Source of the DNA: Streptomyces armeniacus
GTDB lineage: Bacteria > Actinomycetota > Actinomycetes > Streptomycetales > Streptomycetaceae
Assembly: GCF_003355155.1 (NCBI RefSeq)
Contig: NZ_CP031320.1
Coordinates: 1,970,369-2,034,368, forward strand
Direction: 5' to 3'
Length of the DNA: 64,000 nucleotides
In this document: piece by piece, positions 36,085-45,643 of the stretch
How the letters are laid out: each line of letters opens with the position of its first letter
Position numbering within the stretch: the first letter of the stretch is position 1
Notes under the pieces: generated by a model
The model's database searches: none
Told to the model about the DNA's origin: nothing
The model's input: the letters and a program-made list of their open reading frames with translations, nothing else
Translations under genes and position numbers: made by a program

Positions 36085-36663
36085 GTGGCCAGCAACACCT
36101 CGGACCCCGTATACACCGTTCCCGGCATGTCCGGCCCAGACGGAGCTGAGGTGGTCCGCCTGCTGCGTCAGCGACTGCACGCCTTGAACGACCTCGCACT
36201 CACCCTGAAACACGTCCATTGGAACGTGGTGGGACCGCACTTCATCGCGGTCCACGAGATGCTCGATCCGCAGGTCGAGGCCGTACGCGAGATGGTCGAC
36301 AAGACCGCGGAGCGCATCTCCACCCTCGGCGGCTCGCCACCCGGCACTCCGGGTGTGCTGGTCTCCGAACGCAGCTGGGACGACTACGCCGTCGGCCGCG
36401 CGGAAGCGATCGAGCATCTGGGCGCCCTCGACCTCGTCTACACCGGTGTCATCGAGGACCACCGCACCGCTGTGGGGGAAACGGACAGGCTGGACCCGGT
36501 CACGCAGGACCTGCTGATCGAGCACCTGCGCAGTCTGGAGCTCTTCCAGTGGTTCGTACGCGCTCATCTCGAGAACACCGGCGGCGCGCTCAGTACAGCC
36601 GGTGCCGCTTCCGAACGGGATGCCGCGGCTCAGGCGGGCAGGCAGGCGCGCCAGCAGCCCTGA
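36085..36663 (+). CDS. dps: Dps-family DNA-protecting ferritin-like protein
   Basis: 192 residues from GTG 36085, 5 bases after GAAGGAG. The intersubunit ferroxidase ligands lie in TLKHVHWNVVGPHFIAVHEML and EAVREMVDKTAERI (His, His, Asp, Glu). Dps dodecamers oxidise and store iron and shield DNA from peroxide. The C-terminus carries an extra Ala/Arg/Gln-rich tail of about 25 residues, as in other actinobacterial Dps where tails bind DNA. It diverges from crtY, so carotenoid and Dps defences against photo-oxidative stress may share control, which is an inference. Confidence 0.92.
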   Translation: MASNTSDPVYTVPGMSGPDGAEVVRLLRQRLHALNDLALTLKHVHWNVVGPHFIAVHEMLDPQVEAVREMVDKTAERISTLGGSPPGTPGVLVSERSWDDYAVGRAEAIEHLGALDLVYTGVIEDHRTAVGETDRLDPVTQDLLIEHLRSLELFQWFVRAHLENTGGALSTAGAASERDAAAQAGRQARQQP

Positions 36664-36712
36664 CACGCGGAAAGGCCAGTGCCCGCCTCCCCGAGGCCCC
36701 GCGGGACCGGTA

Positions 36713-38383
36713 TCACCGGACCAGTGCCTTCACCACCCTGACCGGACGGTCGCCGGCGGCCCGCAGGACGTAGGCGCCGACCGCCGCGGGCACGGTCAGC
36801 GTCTCGGCGAAGGAGAGAGCGTGCCGGTCGCCCGCGGCCGTCTCGATGGTCACGCCGTCGCCCTCCACCACGTTCAGGACATGGAAGCGTCCCCGCGTGT
36901 CGTCGTCCGCCGCCGCGCCCGCCTCGAGGGAGAAGCGGCGGACCTCGTAGAACATCTCCTCCAGAGCCCCCAGCAGCTCCTCCCGCCACCCCGGTGCCGC
37001 ACGCAGCGTCCGCGGCTCCTGCACCAGGTCCCGCTCAACGCGCTCACCGCGCCGCTCCGTCTCCAGGTTGGCGAAGCCGTGGCCGTACGGGAGCGGGCGC
37101 GGGTTGCCGTCCGAGCCCGGACGCAGCCAGTCGTAGAAGCGGAGGCTGTAGAGGTACGGGGTGGCGCTGATCTCCAGGACCAGGTTGCCCGCGCCGCTGG
37201 CGTGCGGCGTGCCGGCCGGGATCATGAACAGCCGGCCCTGCTCGGCCGGGAACGTCATGACGTGGTCGGCCGGGTCCATCCTTACGCCGTCCGCCGCTGC
37301 CTCCTGCACCTGCTTGCGGAACAGGCCGACGTCGGCGTCCTCGCGCAGTCCCAGGAAGACCCGGGTGGTCTCGTCGCCGAGCGTCATGTAGTACGTCTCG
37401 TGCTGGGTGTAGGTCCAGCCGAACCGCTCCCGCATGTAGGGCTCTTTGGGGTGGCAGTGGATGGACAGGTTGCCGCCGCCCACGGTGTCGAGGTAGTCGA
37501 AGCGGATCGGGAAGGACGTTCCGAAGCGGGCGTGCACCTCCCTGCCCAGCACGGCCTCGGGGTGCAGCACGCACAGCAGCTGGAACGGGACTTCCGCCTG
37601 CGCCTCCGGACCGTGGCCGATGAGGACGCCCGCCTCGGGTGCGATCAGTTCGTAGCCCAGCGCGCTGTTGCGGGCGCCGGGGTTGAAGCCGAGCTCCCGC
37701 TGCGCCCAGTGGCCGCCCCAGGGCGTGGAGTTGAAGTACGGGCGGGTGCGGACCGGGCCGTGGGAGAGCCGCGCGAGGGTGGCACGCAGGCCGGCGCCGT
37801 CCAGGAACACCGGGCGGTCCGCGTCCTGCACGTCCAGCCACGCGTCGATGCGGGGCGCGAGGGTGTCGCGGTGCCGGTCGAGCATCGGCCAGTCGACGTA
37901 GAACAGGCGGCGCAGGTCGCCCTTCTCGCCGGGCAGCCCGAGGTTCGTGCCCCACCCCTCCGCCACCGCCGCCTCGGCACGGCGCTTGGGCACGTCGGCG
38001 TACCAGAGCACGTCGTGCTCGACGAGCGCGGCACCGGGACCGTAGACGACGGTCAGGACGGCGCCGTGCGGGGCCCGCGGCAGGGTGTCGAAGAGGTCGT
38101 CGAGGGGGTTCTGCGCCAGCCGGCAGTAGTACGGGTCGCCGGTGTCCCGCGGGCCTACGGTCCGGCCGCGGATGTCGCCGGCGGCGGCGTAACGCGTGCG
38201 TACGTCGACGAGGCGGACGTCCGCGGCCGACAGCGCGCCGGCCAGGGTGTCCCAGGGCGCCGTCGGCGGGCCGTCGACGGCGACGGTCGCCGGGGCGGCG
38301 GGGAGCCGGTCCGCGACGGCCCGCCAGCCGGTGGTGAGGTGGGCCTGCGGTGCGGGGGGATAACGGGGGTCGAGCCGGTACAC
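36713..38383 (-). CDS. Mannose-6-phosphate isomerase-like cupin enzyme (large two-domain form)
   Basis: 556 residues from GTG 38383 after AAAGGAG, longer than the about 390 residues of classical ManA. The C-terminal part is the type I phosphomannose isomerase fold: zinc ligands in LSIHCHPKEPYM and TQHETYYM near residues 325-345, and FPAEQGRLFMIPAGTPHASGAG near 395. The first 190 residues form an extra domain. It should turn mannose 6-phosphate into fructose 6-phosphate. It follows the GH38 mannosidase by 79 bases, so it handles mannose released from imported mannosides. Confidence 0.8.
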   Translation of the reverse strand: MYRLDPRYPPAPQAHLTTGWRAVADRLPAAPATVAVDGPPTAPWDTLAGALSAADVRLVDVRTRYAAAGDIRGRTVGPRDTGDPYYCRLAQNPLDDLFDTLPRAPHGAVLTVVYGPGAALVEHDVLWYADVPKRRAEAAVAEGWGTNLGLPGEKGDLRRLFYVDWPMLDRHRDTLAPRIDAWLDVQDADRPVFLDGAGLRATLARLSHGPVRTRPYFNSTPWGGHWAQRELGFNPGARNSALGYELIAPEAGVLIGHGPEAQAEVPFQLLCVLHPEAVLGREVHARFGTSFPIRFDYLDTVGGGNLSIHCHPKEPYMRERFGWTYTQHETYYMTLGDETTRVFLGLREDADVGLFRKQVQEAAADGVRMDPADHVMTFPAEQGRLFMIPAGTPHASGAGNLVLEISATPYLYSLRFYDWLRPGSDGNPRPLPYGHGFANLETERRGERVERDLVQEPRTLRAAPGWREELLGALEEMFYEVRRFSLEAGAAADDDTRGRFHVLNVVEGDGVTIETAAGDRHALSFAETLTVPAAVGAYVLRAAGDRPVRVVKALVR

Positions 38384-38462
38384 ACGTACTCCTTTGTGCG
38401 GTGCGGCTGGGTTCGGCCTGGTTTGGCCGGATTGGGCTGAGTTCGGCTGGGTTCGGCCGGGG

Positions 38463-41400
38463 TCAGAGGCGTTCGAAGAGCACCGCGGCCGTGCCGAGGG
38501 CGGGCAGGCGTACGGTCACTTCCCCGTCGTCCAGGGGCAGTTCCCCCGTCGTGGTGCCGAGGTAGCCGGCGCGGTGGGCCGCGGCGACGGGGAAGTCGGC
38601 CCGTACGGCGCAGTCGACCGGCTCCTCGGCGAACGACTGCAGCCGCAGGAGTACGCCCCCCTCCTCCGTCGTCGCGCCGACGAGCCGTACGCGCGCGTCG
38701 CCGACCCGGACGAAGGTGTGCGTCGCGGCGGCGTCCGCCGTCGCCTCGCCCCGTGCCCGCACTGCGCGCAGCGGGCGGCTGAGGGCCGCGGACGTGCGCG
38801 GGCCCAGGCCCGCGTCGTCCGCCGGGCCGCAGGCGACGCTGTAGCGGAAGCTGAACTCGAAGGCCTGCTCGCTGGGGAAGTTGGTGTCCCACAGGTTGTT
38901 GTGGATCCAGGAAAAGACCGTGGCCGGCTCGTCCTCTTCCAGCGTCCTGGGGAACGGGGCGTACGGGAGGGCGATGTTCCCGAACTGGACCAGCGGCGCG
39001 TCCCGCGTCGACCACGCCACCTGGAAGCCGTCCTGTGCCATGCCCACCCAGCGGCGCACCGCCCGCATGTGCAGCGCCGAACCGGGCACGACCGGCAGGC
39101 CGGTGCCCGTGGCGCCGCCCGTGGCCTCCATCCGTACGGACGGCTCGTCCAGGGCGAAGGGGAAGGCGAAGTAGGCGCTCTCCTTGCCCAGGGTGGCGGC
39201 CTTGCCGAGCCGGTTGTCGATGTCGAGGCGGGCCACGCCGTGCGGGAGGGTCAGCGTCGTACGCAGCCGGTCGGCGCCCGCCGGGTGCGTCTCGTACGTG
39301 AGGACTTCCGCGGTCGGCGTCGAGTGGCGGGCGGTGAGCGCCGCGGGCGGGGCGAGGCTCCGGCGGCCGAGGTGCTCCAGGCGGTCGGAAGCGGTGGTGC
39401 GGCTGGAGTTGTGGTTGAAGGCGCCCGCGGTCGTGAAGCTGTCGTGGATGTACGCGTTGAAACCGGCGACCGCGTCCTCGCGTACCAGCTCACGTCCGGT
39501 GGCCTTGTCGGTGATGGACGCGATGCAGGCGCGGGCGAGGTCGACGCGTACGGCCAGGTGCTCGTTCTCCAGCAGCAACGGGGCGGGGTGCGCGTACGCC
39601 CGCGCCGCCGTGTCGGCCAGCACCTCGGCCTCGCTGCGGTCCCTGTCCGCGGCGTTAGCGGCGTCCGCGGCGTCCGCGGCGGCGTCCCCGGCGGTGCTCG
39701 CGGGGGCCTGAGCGTGCACGATGTCCAGCCGTACGGACCCGGCCGCCGGAACGTCGTCGACGCGCACCACCAGGAACCGGCCCGCGTCCCTGTGACTGTC
39801 GTTGACCTGCTCCCTCTCCTCGAGGGCGAGCTGCCGTCCGGTGCGCCCGTCCAGCACCGCGACCGGCTGTTCGAGCGGCACGCTGCTCTCCGGCAGGAAG
39901 AACCGTACGACGTCGGTACGCGGCCAGGAGCACGTGTTGACCACGTGGTACGACGCCGCGACGCCGTCCGGACGGGTCAGGCGCTGGCCCAGCCGGGCCG
40001 AGGCCCGGCTCAGCAGCGACCGCCCGTCGTCGTGGGCGCGCAGCGCCTGTCCGTACTTCCAGTGCCACTGCTGCTCACCGGAGTGCGTGCCGTGGTCGCC
40101 GTGCGACCAGGGGTCGCTGGCACCCCAGGTGTGCTCGTCGAAGAGCGACACGGCTTCGTAGACGCCCGCCGAGTCGCGGGTGTCGTCGCCTGCGCCCTCG
40201 GCGCCGAGCACACCGGCGAAGGTGCCGATGGTCTGTGCGTCGGCGACGACGGACTGGGCGGTGCGGGCGAGCGAGAGCGGGTGCGCGCCGGAGCCGACAC
40301 CGTCCACCCACCAGTCGGTCCAGTCGCCCTCGAAGGTCTGGATCGCGTCGCCGAGCCGGGCCTCGGCGTCGGTGAAGAAGTCCTCGTTGCGGGACAGACG
40401 CAGCTGCGGGTACGCCCAGGTCTCGTTCCAGCGGCGCACCGTGTCGGCGATGACCTGCCGGGGCGGAGCGTTGTCGCCGAACTTGCCCTGCACGCGCAGG
40501 TGCAGCACATCCCACGGGTACGGCTCCCGCTTGATCTCCTTGGCGTCCATGGGCCAGCCGAAGACGCCGCCCTGGTAGGGGTACGGGTTGGTGGCCAGCG
40601 AGGTGAGGTAGGCGGGCAGCAGGTCGTCGACGCTCGCGTAGTCGGTGTCGAAGCCGAGGAGCGGACCCTCCATGTAGGACAGGCCGTGCGGGGTGTCGGT
40701 CATCCAGACCAGGACGCTCTTGCCGCTCGGCGCGCGCCAGTGGAACAGCCGCGGCAGCTTCTCGCCGCCGACCAGGTGCGGGACCGAGCGGCCCGCCCAG
40801 TTGTGCGCGACGGACAGGTACTTCACACCGGCGTCGCTGAGCGCGTCGACGAGCCCGACCACCGAGCCGGGCACGTCGGTCTGCATGGCGGAGGTGAAGG
40901 TGACGCCGTGCTCGTCACGTACGTCCTTGGCCATCCGCAGCAGTTCGTGCAGCTCGTCGGTGGAGCAGGTCTCGGTGTGCAGGTTGAACGGCATCGCGGT
41001 GAGCTCGATCCGCCCCTGCTTCACCCGGCGTACGAACTCCGCCACCTGCTCCTTCGGCCGCGTGTCCGCCCACTGGCGGAACGACAGCAGCGACTCCACG
41101 CACCACCGGAACTGCGACTCGGGCTCCCAGTCGTCCGTGGCCTGCGTCAGCTCCAGGCAGGAGTCGAGGAAGGAGAGCTGCTCGGCCAGCACCCGCCCCT
41201 GCGGGTCGGTGTAGCCGATGTCGAGGTGGGAGTGGTGGACGAGATGGATGGTCCACTGCCGCTGGGGAGCAAACGCCACGTTGATGCCGCCGGGGTGCCC
41301 GGGCAGCCCGACGCTGATCCGTTCGGTCGTCTCGACGGCGGGCAGCAGCAGGCGTACCGAGCCGCCGGGGCCCGCGACGCGTTCGGCGGGCAGTGTGGCG

Positions 41401-41633
41401 CCGGACTCGGTCCGCGCCACCAACTCGTCGGGCGGAGGCGCCCCGTTGAGCGCCTCCACGCGCAGCGACTGCAGCAGCCCGCCGTCCTCCGCCCGGCGCA
41501 TCAAGGGCTCGACGGTCAGCCGCAGCGCCACACCGTTCAGGGTGCCCTCCGCACTGACGACGGAGGTACGGAGGCTGTCGCGGACGCGGTCGTGGTCCCA
41601 GTCGGTGGTACGTACGAGGGCGCGGGTGGTCAT
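38463..41633 (-). CDS. Glycoside hydrolase family 38 alpha-mannosidase
   Basis: 1056 residues. The GH38 catalytic domain starts near residue 125 with the zinc motif VHHSHLDIGYTDP (His-x-Asp), and carries the nucleophile region AMQTDVPGS near 235. A His near SVAHNWAGR and DEHTWGASD later supplies further metal or substrate contacts. The C-terminal 600 residues form the beta-sandwich domains of the family. There is no signal peptide, so it works in the cytoplasm on oligomannosides brought in by the ABC transporter encoded upstream in the same operon. ATG 41633 follows GGGAG. Confidence 0.92.
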   Translation of the reverse strand: MTTRALVRTTDWDHDRVRDSLRTSVVSAEGTLNGVALRLTVEPLMRRAEDGGLLQSLRVEALNGAPPPDELVARTESGATLPAERVAGPGGSVRLLLPAVETTERISVGLPGHPGGINVAFAPQRQWTIHLVHHSHLDIGYTDPQGRVLAEQLSFLDSCLELTQATDDWEPESQFRWCVESLLSFRQWADTRPKEQVAEFVRRVKQGRIELTAMPFNLHTETCSTDELHELLRMAKDVRDEHGVTFTSAMQTDVPGSVVGLVDALSDAGVKYLSVAHNWAGRSVPHLVGGEKLPRLFHWRAPSGKSVLVWMTDTPHGLSYMEGPLLGFDTDYASVDDLLPAYLTSLATNPYPYQGGVFGWPMDAKEIKREPYPWDVLHLRVQGKFGDNAPPRQVIADTVRRWNETWAYPQLRLSRNEDFFTDAEARLGDAIQTFEGDWTDWWVDGVGSGAHPLSLARTAQSVVADAQTIGTFAGVLGAEGAGDDTRDSAGVYEAVSLFDEHTWGASDPWSHGDHGTHSGEQQWHWKYGQALRAHDDGRSLLSRASARLGQRLTRPDGVAASYHVVNTCSWPRTDVVRFFLPESSVPLEQPVAVLDGRTGRQLALEEREQVNDSHRDAGRFLVVRVDDVPAAGSVRLDIVHAQAPASTAGDAAADAADAANAADRDRSEAEVLADTAARAYAHPAPLLLENEHLAVRVDLARACIASITDKATGRELVREDAVAGFNAYIHDSFTTAGAFNHNSSRTTASDRLEHLGRRSLAPPAALTARHSTPTAEVLTYETHPAGADRLRTTLTLPHGVARLDIDNRLGKAATLGKESAYFAFPFALDEPSVRMEATGGATGTGLPVVPGSALHMRAVRRWVGMAQDGFQVAWSTRDAPLVQFGNIALPYAPFPRTLEEDEPATVFSWIHNNLWDTNFPSEQAFEFSFRYSVACGPADDAGLGPRTSAALSRPLRAVRARGEATADAAATHTFVRVGDARVRLVGATTEEGGVLLRLQSFAEEPVDCAVRADFPVAAAHRAGYLGTTTGELPLDDGEVTVRLPALGTAAVLFERL

Positions 41634-41691
41634 GTGGAATCTCCCGTAACGAGCGGACGGTGCGCAGGACAGGGGGCTTGGACGGCACGCA

Positions 41692-42513
41692 CTAGCGGAC
41701 GGAGGAAGCGACTCCGCGCAGGAAGACGCCGCGGAACATCAGGAACAGCAGCAGGGTGGGCAGCGAGACGATGAGCGCGCCGGCGAGGATCACCGGCGGT
41801 CCCGTCGCGGCGTACGCGCTGTCCAGAGCCGCCAGGGTCGCCATCACCGGCTGCACGTCGGAGCTGCGGCTGAGGGTGATGCCGAAGAGCAGGTCGTTCC
41901 AGACGGCGCTGAACTGGAAGATGAACGCCGCGCCGAGGCTCGGGGCGAGCAGCGGCAGATGGATGCGCCAGAAGATCCGCCTGAACGACGCCCCGTCGAG
42001 CATCGCCGCCTCGGTCACCTCCGGAGGCATCGTTGTCAGCTGATTGCGGATCAGGAAGAACGCGAACGGGATGTTCCAGGCCACGTACACGAGCATCAGA
42101 CCGAGCCGGGTGTCGTACAGGTTGAAGTCCGCGTACATCCCGAAGAGCGGGCCGAGGAACATCTGCACGGGGAAGAGGGTCCCGGAGTAGATCAGCCAGA
42201 ACCAGAAGGCGGGCTTGGGGATCGGCAGCACCACGACGGCGAAGGACGCCATCGCGGCGACGAACACGGCCACCGCGCCGCACACCAGCGCGTACGTCAT
42301 GGAACTGCCGACGCCCGAACCGATCTTCGCCTCGTTCCAGGCGGTGGAGAGGTTCTCCCAGAGGGCGAAGCCCTGCGGGGACCAGTCCGGGCTGCCGGAG
42401 TACGCCCCGGCCGGCGTGAGCACGTTGACCGCCAGCAGGTACAGCGGCGCGAGCCACAGCACCACGCAGACGCCGACGAAGAGGTTGCGCGTCGCGCGTC
42501 CCATGGGAGTCAC
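41692..42513 (-). CDS. ABC sugar transporter permease (MalG/CUT1 type)
   Basis: 273 residues with six hydrophobic segments. The EAA loop that docks on the ATPase is EAAMLDGASFRRIFWRIHLPLLAP near residue 167. Start is GTG 42513, overlapping the stop of the other permease; an internal ATG at 42504 is an alternative. Second channel subunit of a mannoside importer. No ATPase gene is present, as is usual in Streptomyces, where the shared MsiK ATPase serves many CUT1 systems. Confidence 0.92.
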   Translation of the reverse strand: MTPMGRATRNLFVGVCVVLWLAPLYLLAVNVLTPAGAYSGSPDWSPQGFALWENLSTAWNEAKIGSGVGSSMTYALVCGAVAVFVAAMASFAVVVLPIPKPAFWFWLIYSGTLFPVQMFLGPLFGMYADFNLYDTRLGLMLVYVAWNIPFAFFLIRNQLTTMPPEVTEAAMLDGASFRRIFWRIHLPLLAPSLGAAFIFQFSAVWNDLLFGITLSRSSDVQPVMATLAALDSAYAATGPPVILAGALIVSLPTLLLFLMFRGVFLRGVASSVR

Positions 42514-43478
42514 CTCGATCCTTCAGCGCGGGTGTCGGGCATCTGCCGGCGCAGGTACATCCAGGAGGAGGCGACGACAATGACCGACAGGACGAGAGCG
42601 ACGGCTGAGCCGTAGCCGACGTGGAACAGCCGGAACGCCTCGCGGTACATGGTCAGCGCGAGCGTCTCGGAGGAACGGGCCGGGCCGCCCTGCGTGAGGA
42701 TCCAGATCATGTCGAAGGCCTTGAGGCTGTTGACGATCGCCATGCCGACGACCACGACCGTCATGGGGCGCAGCTGGGGCAGCGTGATGTAGCGGAACAT
42801 CCGCCAGCCGGTGGCCCCGTCCAGCTGGGCCGCCTCGACCGTGTCGCGCGGAATGGCACGCAGGCCGACGGCGAACAGCACCACGTTGATGCCGGTCCCC
42901 TGCCAGGTGGAGGCCACGATCATGGAGAGGGTGTTCTGCGGCCACTCCAGCAGCCAGCTCTGCGTCCACGAGTCGAGGCCGACCGTGCTCAGCACCCCGT
43001 TGAGCGCGCCTTCGGTGGTGAGGATGAACTTCCACAGCACGGCGGTGGAGGCACCGGAGATCACGAAGGGCAGTACGATCACCAGCTGCGCCACGTTCCC
43101 GAAGCGCATGTTGTGCGTGGCGACGGCGATGAGCAGTCCGGTGAACACCGGCAGCAGCAGCGTACCGGCCACCCACAGTGCGGTGTTGAGCACCGACTGC
43201 CCGAAGATCGGGTCCTGGGCGAGCCGCGTGTAGTTGTCCAGGCCGACGTAGTGCCGCGTGAATCCGTTGTCCTCGAAGAAGCTGCCGTAGATGCTGCGGA
43301 AGAACGAGTAGATCAGCAGCACCCCGACGAACAGCAGGGCGGGCAGTACCCAGGGCACGCCGGCGAGCGGCCCGCCCAGCCGGCGTGAGGCGCCCCGGCG
43401 TTCGGCGGGGCCGGGCGTACGAGTGGGTGTCCGCCGCGGTATCCGTACCGGCTTGGCGGCGGCGGCCGTTCGGCTCAT
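42510..43478 (-). CDS. ABC sugar transporter permease (MalF/CUT1 type)
   Basis: 322 residues. A basic cytoplasmic N-terminus (PRRTPTRTPG) precedes six hydrophobic segments. The EAA loop is EAAQLDGATGWRMFRYITLPQLRP near residue 225. It forms the import channel with the following permease. ATG 43478 overlaps the binding-protein stop (ATGA), and its own stop overlaps the next start, so the three transporter genes are translationally linked. Confidence 0.92.
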   Translation of the reverse strand: MSRTAAAAKPVRIPRRTPTRTPGPAERRGASRRLGGPLAGVPWVLPALLFVGVLLIYSFFRSIYGSFFEDNGFTRHYVGLDNYTRLAQDPIFGQSVLNTALWVAGTLLLPVFTGLLIAVATHNMRFGNVAQLVIVLPFVISGASTAVLWKFILTTEGALNGVLSTVGLDSWTQSWLLEWPQNTLSMIVASTWQGTGINVVLFAVGLRAIPRDTVEAAQLDGATGWRMFRYITLPQLRPMTVVVVGMAIVNSLKAFDMIWILTQGGPARSSETLALTMYREAFRLFHVGYGSAVALVLSVIVVASSWMYLRRQMPDTRAEGSR

Positions 43479-44779
43479 GTCTCCTCCGCCTCCCGCCACA
43501 CCTTCCACGCCTCGTCGGCGCGTTCCTGCATGGTCCGCAGCACCGGGCGGTACGACGACGGGTTGAGCATGAACCCGGCCAGGTCGTCGACTGTCGACTC
43601 GACCAGCTCGGGCGGCCCCAGCTCCCAGAAGCGGTTGAGCAGCGAGAAGTTCCGCTCCCGTACGGTGCGTACGACACCCTCGATCACCGGATTGGCCGGC
43701 GGAACCTTCGGGTTGGGGCTGCCGTCCTGCAGCGCGTCCGCGAAGGCCCGCGCGACCTCGGGGTGCAGCCAGTTCTCGGCGGCCTTGAACGCCTCCTTCC
43801 GGTCGGGCCCTTTGACGGAGGAGGCGAACGCGCTGGACTCGAAGATCACGCTGGGCCGGGACCCGGCGTTCTGCATGGGCAGTACGAAGGCGTCGACGTT
43901 CTCGCCGAACTTCCCGCCCGCGGCGGTGATCGTCGCGCCCATCCAGGTGCCCGCCGGCATCATGCCGAGCTTGCCGTGGACGAGGGACGCCGACGCCGTG
44001 TTGTGGTCCACGTCCATCGAGGTGAACCAACCGTTGTCGGCGAAGTCGCTGATGGTCCGCATCGCGCGCTCGGCGCGCTCGTCGGTGTAGCGGGCACGGC
44101 CGTTCATCAGGTCCAGATAGAACCGCGGGTCCTGCCGGCTGAGCATCTCCTGGAACCAGATGAACGCCGGCCAGCGCCCGCTGATGACGGCGTGCAGCGG
44201 GGTGATCCCGGCGCCCTTGAGGGTCTTGCAGGCGGTGAGGAAGTCGTCCCAGGTCCGCGGCTTCGTCAGCCCGTTCTCCTTGAAGACCCGTGGGTTGTAG
44301 TAGATCACCCAGTGGGCGAGGTTCATCGGCAGGCCGTAGACCCTGCCGCGGTGGGTGAAGGCACCGCGCAGGGCGGGGTCGACCCAGCCTCGCGCGGCGC
44401 AGCGCTTCCACACCGCGGACAGGTCCACGATGCCGCCGGTGCGGGCGAGGTCCTTGAGCCGGTACCCGGACCAGTACTTCAGCAGGTCGGGCGTCCGGTT
44501 GGTGCGCAGCGAGGACTTCACGACCTGCTCGAACGACTCGGCCGACGGGATGACTTCGGAGACCAGGCTGAGCCCGGCGACCTTCTTCATCGCGGCACCG
44601 GCGGCGGACAGCGGCTCGGCGAAGCTGGTGTTGTCGCCGTGTACGGCGACCTTGCCGGCCGGCTGCCCGGACGCGGTGCTGCACGCGGAGACGAGCGCGC
44701 CGGTACCGGCGGCCAACAGCACTGCGCGCCGGTTGAGTTGGGCTCTGGAGGGGCTGATCGGCGGGTGGCGACCTGACAT
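43475..44779 (-). CDS. Extracellular sugar-binding lipoprotein of CUT1 ABC transporter
   Basis: 434 residues from ATG 44779, 6 bases after GGGAG; an in-frame ATG at 44836 is less likely because it would place extra charged residues before the signal. The signal peptide has an Arg pair (NRRAVLLAAG) and ends in the lipobox LVSAC, so the protein is a lipid-anchored receptor. The rest follows the family 1 solute-binding fold (NLAHWVIYYNPRVFKENGL, GRWPAFIWFQEML). Downstream mannosidase and isomerase genes suggest alpha-mannosides as ligands. An operator-like site lies 24 bases upstream. Confidence 0.9.
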   Translation of the reverse strand: MSGRHPPISPSRAQLNRRAVLLAAGTGALVSACSTASGQPAGKVAVHGDNTSFAEPLSAAGAAMKKVAGLSLVSEVIPSAESFEQVVKSSLRTNRTPDLLKYWSGYRLKDLARTGGIVDLSAVWKRCAARGWVDPALRGAFTHRGRVYGLPMNLAHWVIYYNPRVFKENGLTKPRTWDDFLTACKTLKGAGITPLHAVISGRWPAFIWFQEMLSRQDPRFYLDLMNGRARYTDERAERAMRTISDFADNGWFTSMDVDHNTASASLVHGKLGMMPAGTWMGATITAAGGKFGENVDAFVLPMQNAGSRPSVIFESSAFASSVKGPDRKEAFKAAENWLHPEVARAFADALQDGSPNPKVPPANPVIEGVVRTVRERNFSLLNRFWELGPPELVESTVDDLAGFMLNPSSYRPVLRTMQERADEAWKVWREAEET

Positions 44780-44803
44780 GGACGGCTCCCTCGGGAGGTG
44801 CGC

Positions 44804-44815
44804 GTTACCGATAAC
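44804..44815. promoter_or_regulatory. LacI-type operator before the mannoside operon
   Basis: GTTACCGATAAC is a near-perfect palindrome centred on CG, the layout of LacI/GalR-family operators. It lies 24 bases before the binding-protein start, where a bound repressor would block transcription. No LacI-family gene is in the window. Confidence 0.55.
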
Positions 44816-45063
44816 ACGGACGGGTCGGGATTCCACTCCAGTGCGTGCGGCTTGTCAACATCTCCGGCGAAAGCCGATTGAAAGGATCGCGGTCCCGGCG
44901 CCCCGCTCCCTCACGGCATGTGCATGAGGCGTACGGATGGCAGGCTGCGCCGCGACTCAGGCGGGATGCCGGGGTGGGGGCGGTCCTCGCGGACGGTCGG
45001 TGTCCCGTGTGGGGTGCACCTTGTGGGGAGTGTTGACAACGCCGGATCGCGCGACCACGCTCT

Positions 45064-45081
45064 GTTGTTAACGATACCAAC
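45064..45081. promoter_or_regulatory. Second LacI-type operator candidate
   Basis: GTTGTTAACGATACCAAC is an 18-bp inverted repeat centred on CG with the same TTA-CG-TA core as the site at 44804. It lies about 285 bases upstream of the binding-protein start, between that operon and the end of the MerR gene. It could act as a distal operator. Confidence 0.45.
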
Positions 45082-45129
45082 TGAGCCGAGGTTCGGTGCC
45101 GTGCCGGGTCAACGCGCCCTTTTGTGCTG

Positions 45130-45528
45130 CTACTTGCCGTTCATCCTGCGTCGTAGCGTCGCGGCGAAGTCTTCGGCTGCCATGAGTCGTGCGCGGAGTG
45201 TTTCGCAGCGGGCGTCGGCGACTTTGCAGTAGGAGTCGAGGCGTTCGCGCAGTCGTTGGCGTTCCGGTGCGGTGGGGGGTGTGTCGGTGTCGGCGAGTTG
45301 GTCGGTGATCTCGAGGAGGTCGCGCATCTCGTCGAGGGAGAAGTCGAGGGGTTTCATGCGGCGGATGACCATGAGGCGTTCGACGTCGGCTTCGGTGTAG
45401 AGGCGGAAGCCGCCTTTGCTGCGGGCGGAGGGGATGACGAGACCGACCTCTTCGTAGTGCCGGATCGTGCGCAGCGACAAGCCCGTCCGCTCGGCCACCT
45501 CCCCGATCTGCATCTGCCGCTCAGTCAT
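45130..45528 (-). CDS. MerR-family transcriptional regulator
   Basis: 132 residues. The N-terminal winged helix is the canonical MerR form (MQIGEVAERTGLSLRTIRHYEEVGLV, then FRLYTEADVERLMVIRRM), followed by a dimerisation helix to residue about 125. No extended ligand domain and no clear Cys metal site (only Cys100 and Cys108, both in the coiled coil) are present, so the signal is unknown. It diverges from the SulP transporter, and the shared region has a promoter with the long 19-base spacer that MerR proteins distort, so regulation of the transporter is likely. Confidence 0.92.
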   Translation of the reverse strand: MTERQMQIGEVAERTGLSLRTIRHYEEVGLVIPSARSKGGFRLYTEADVERLMVIRRMKPLDFSLDEMRDLLEITDQLADTDTPPTAPERQRLRERLDSYCKVADARCETLRARLMAAEDFAATLRRRMNGK

Positions 45529-45643
45529 CGCCGCGCCTTCTCCTTCTGTGTTTTCGCCGCATTGGAACGTTCGAGGGGTCCACGATACGTGTCTGGGATC
45601 ACATGATCCGCGGGCTTGTTCACCTGCATTTCACAAGCACCGG

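Noticed and set aside
38394-41774. 1126-residue open frame on the plus strand
   Set aside because: It lies wholly opposite the clear GH38 mannosidase and has shadow-frame composition and no ribosome site.
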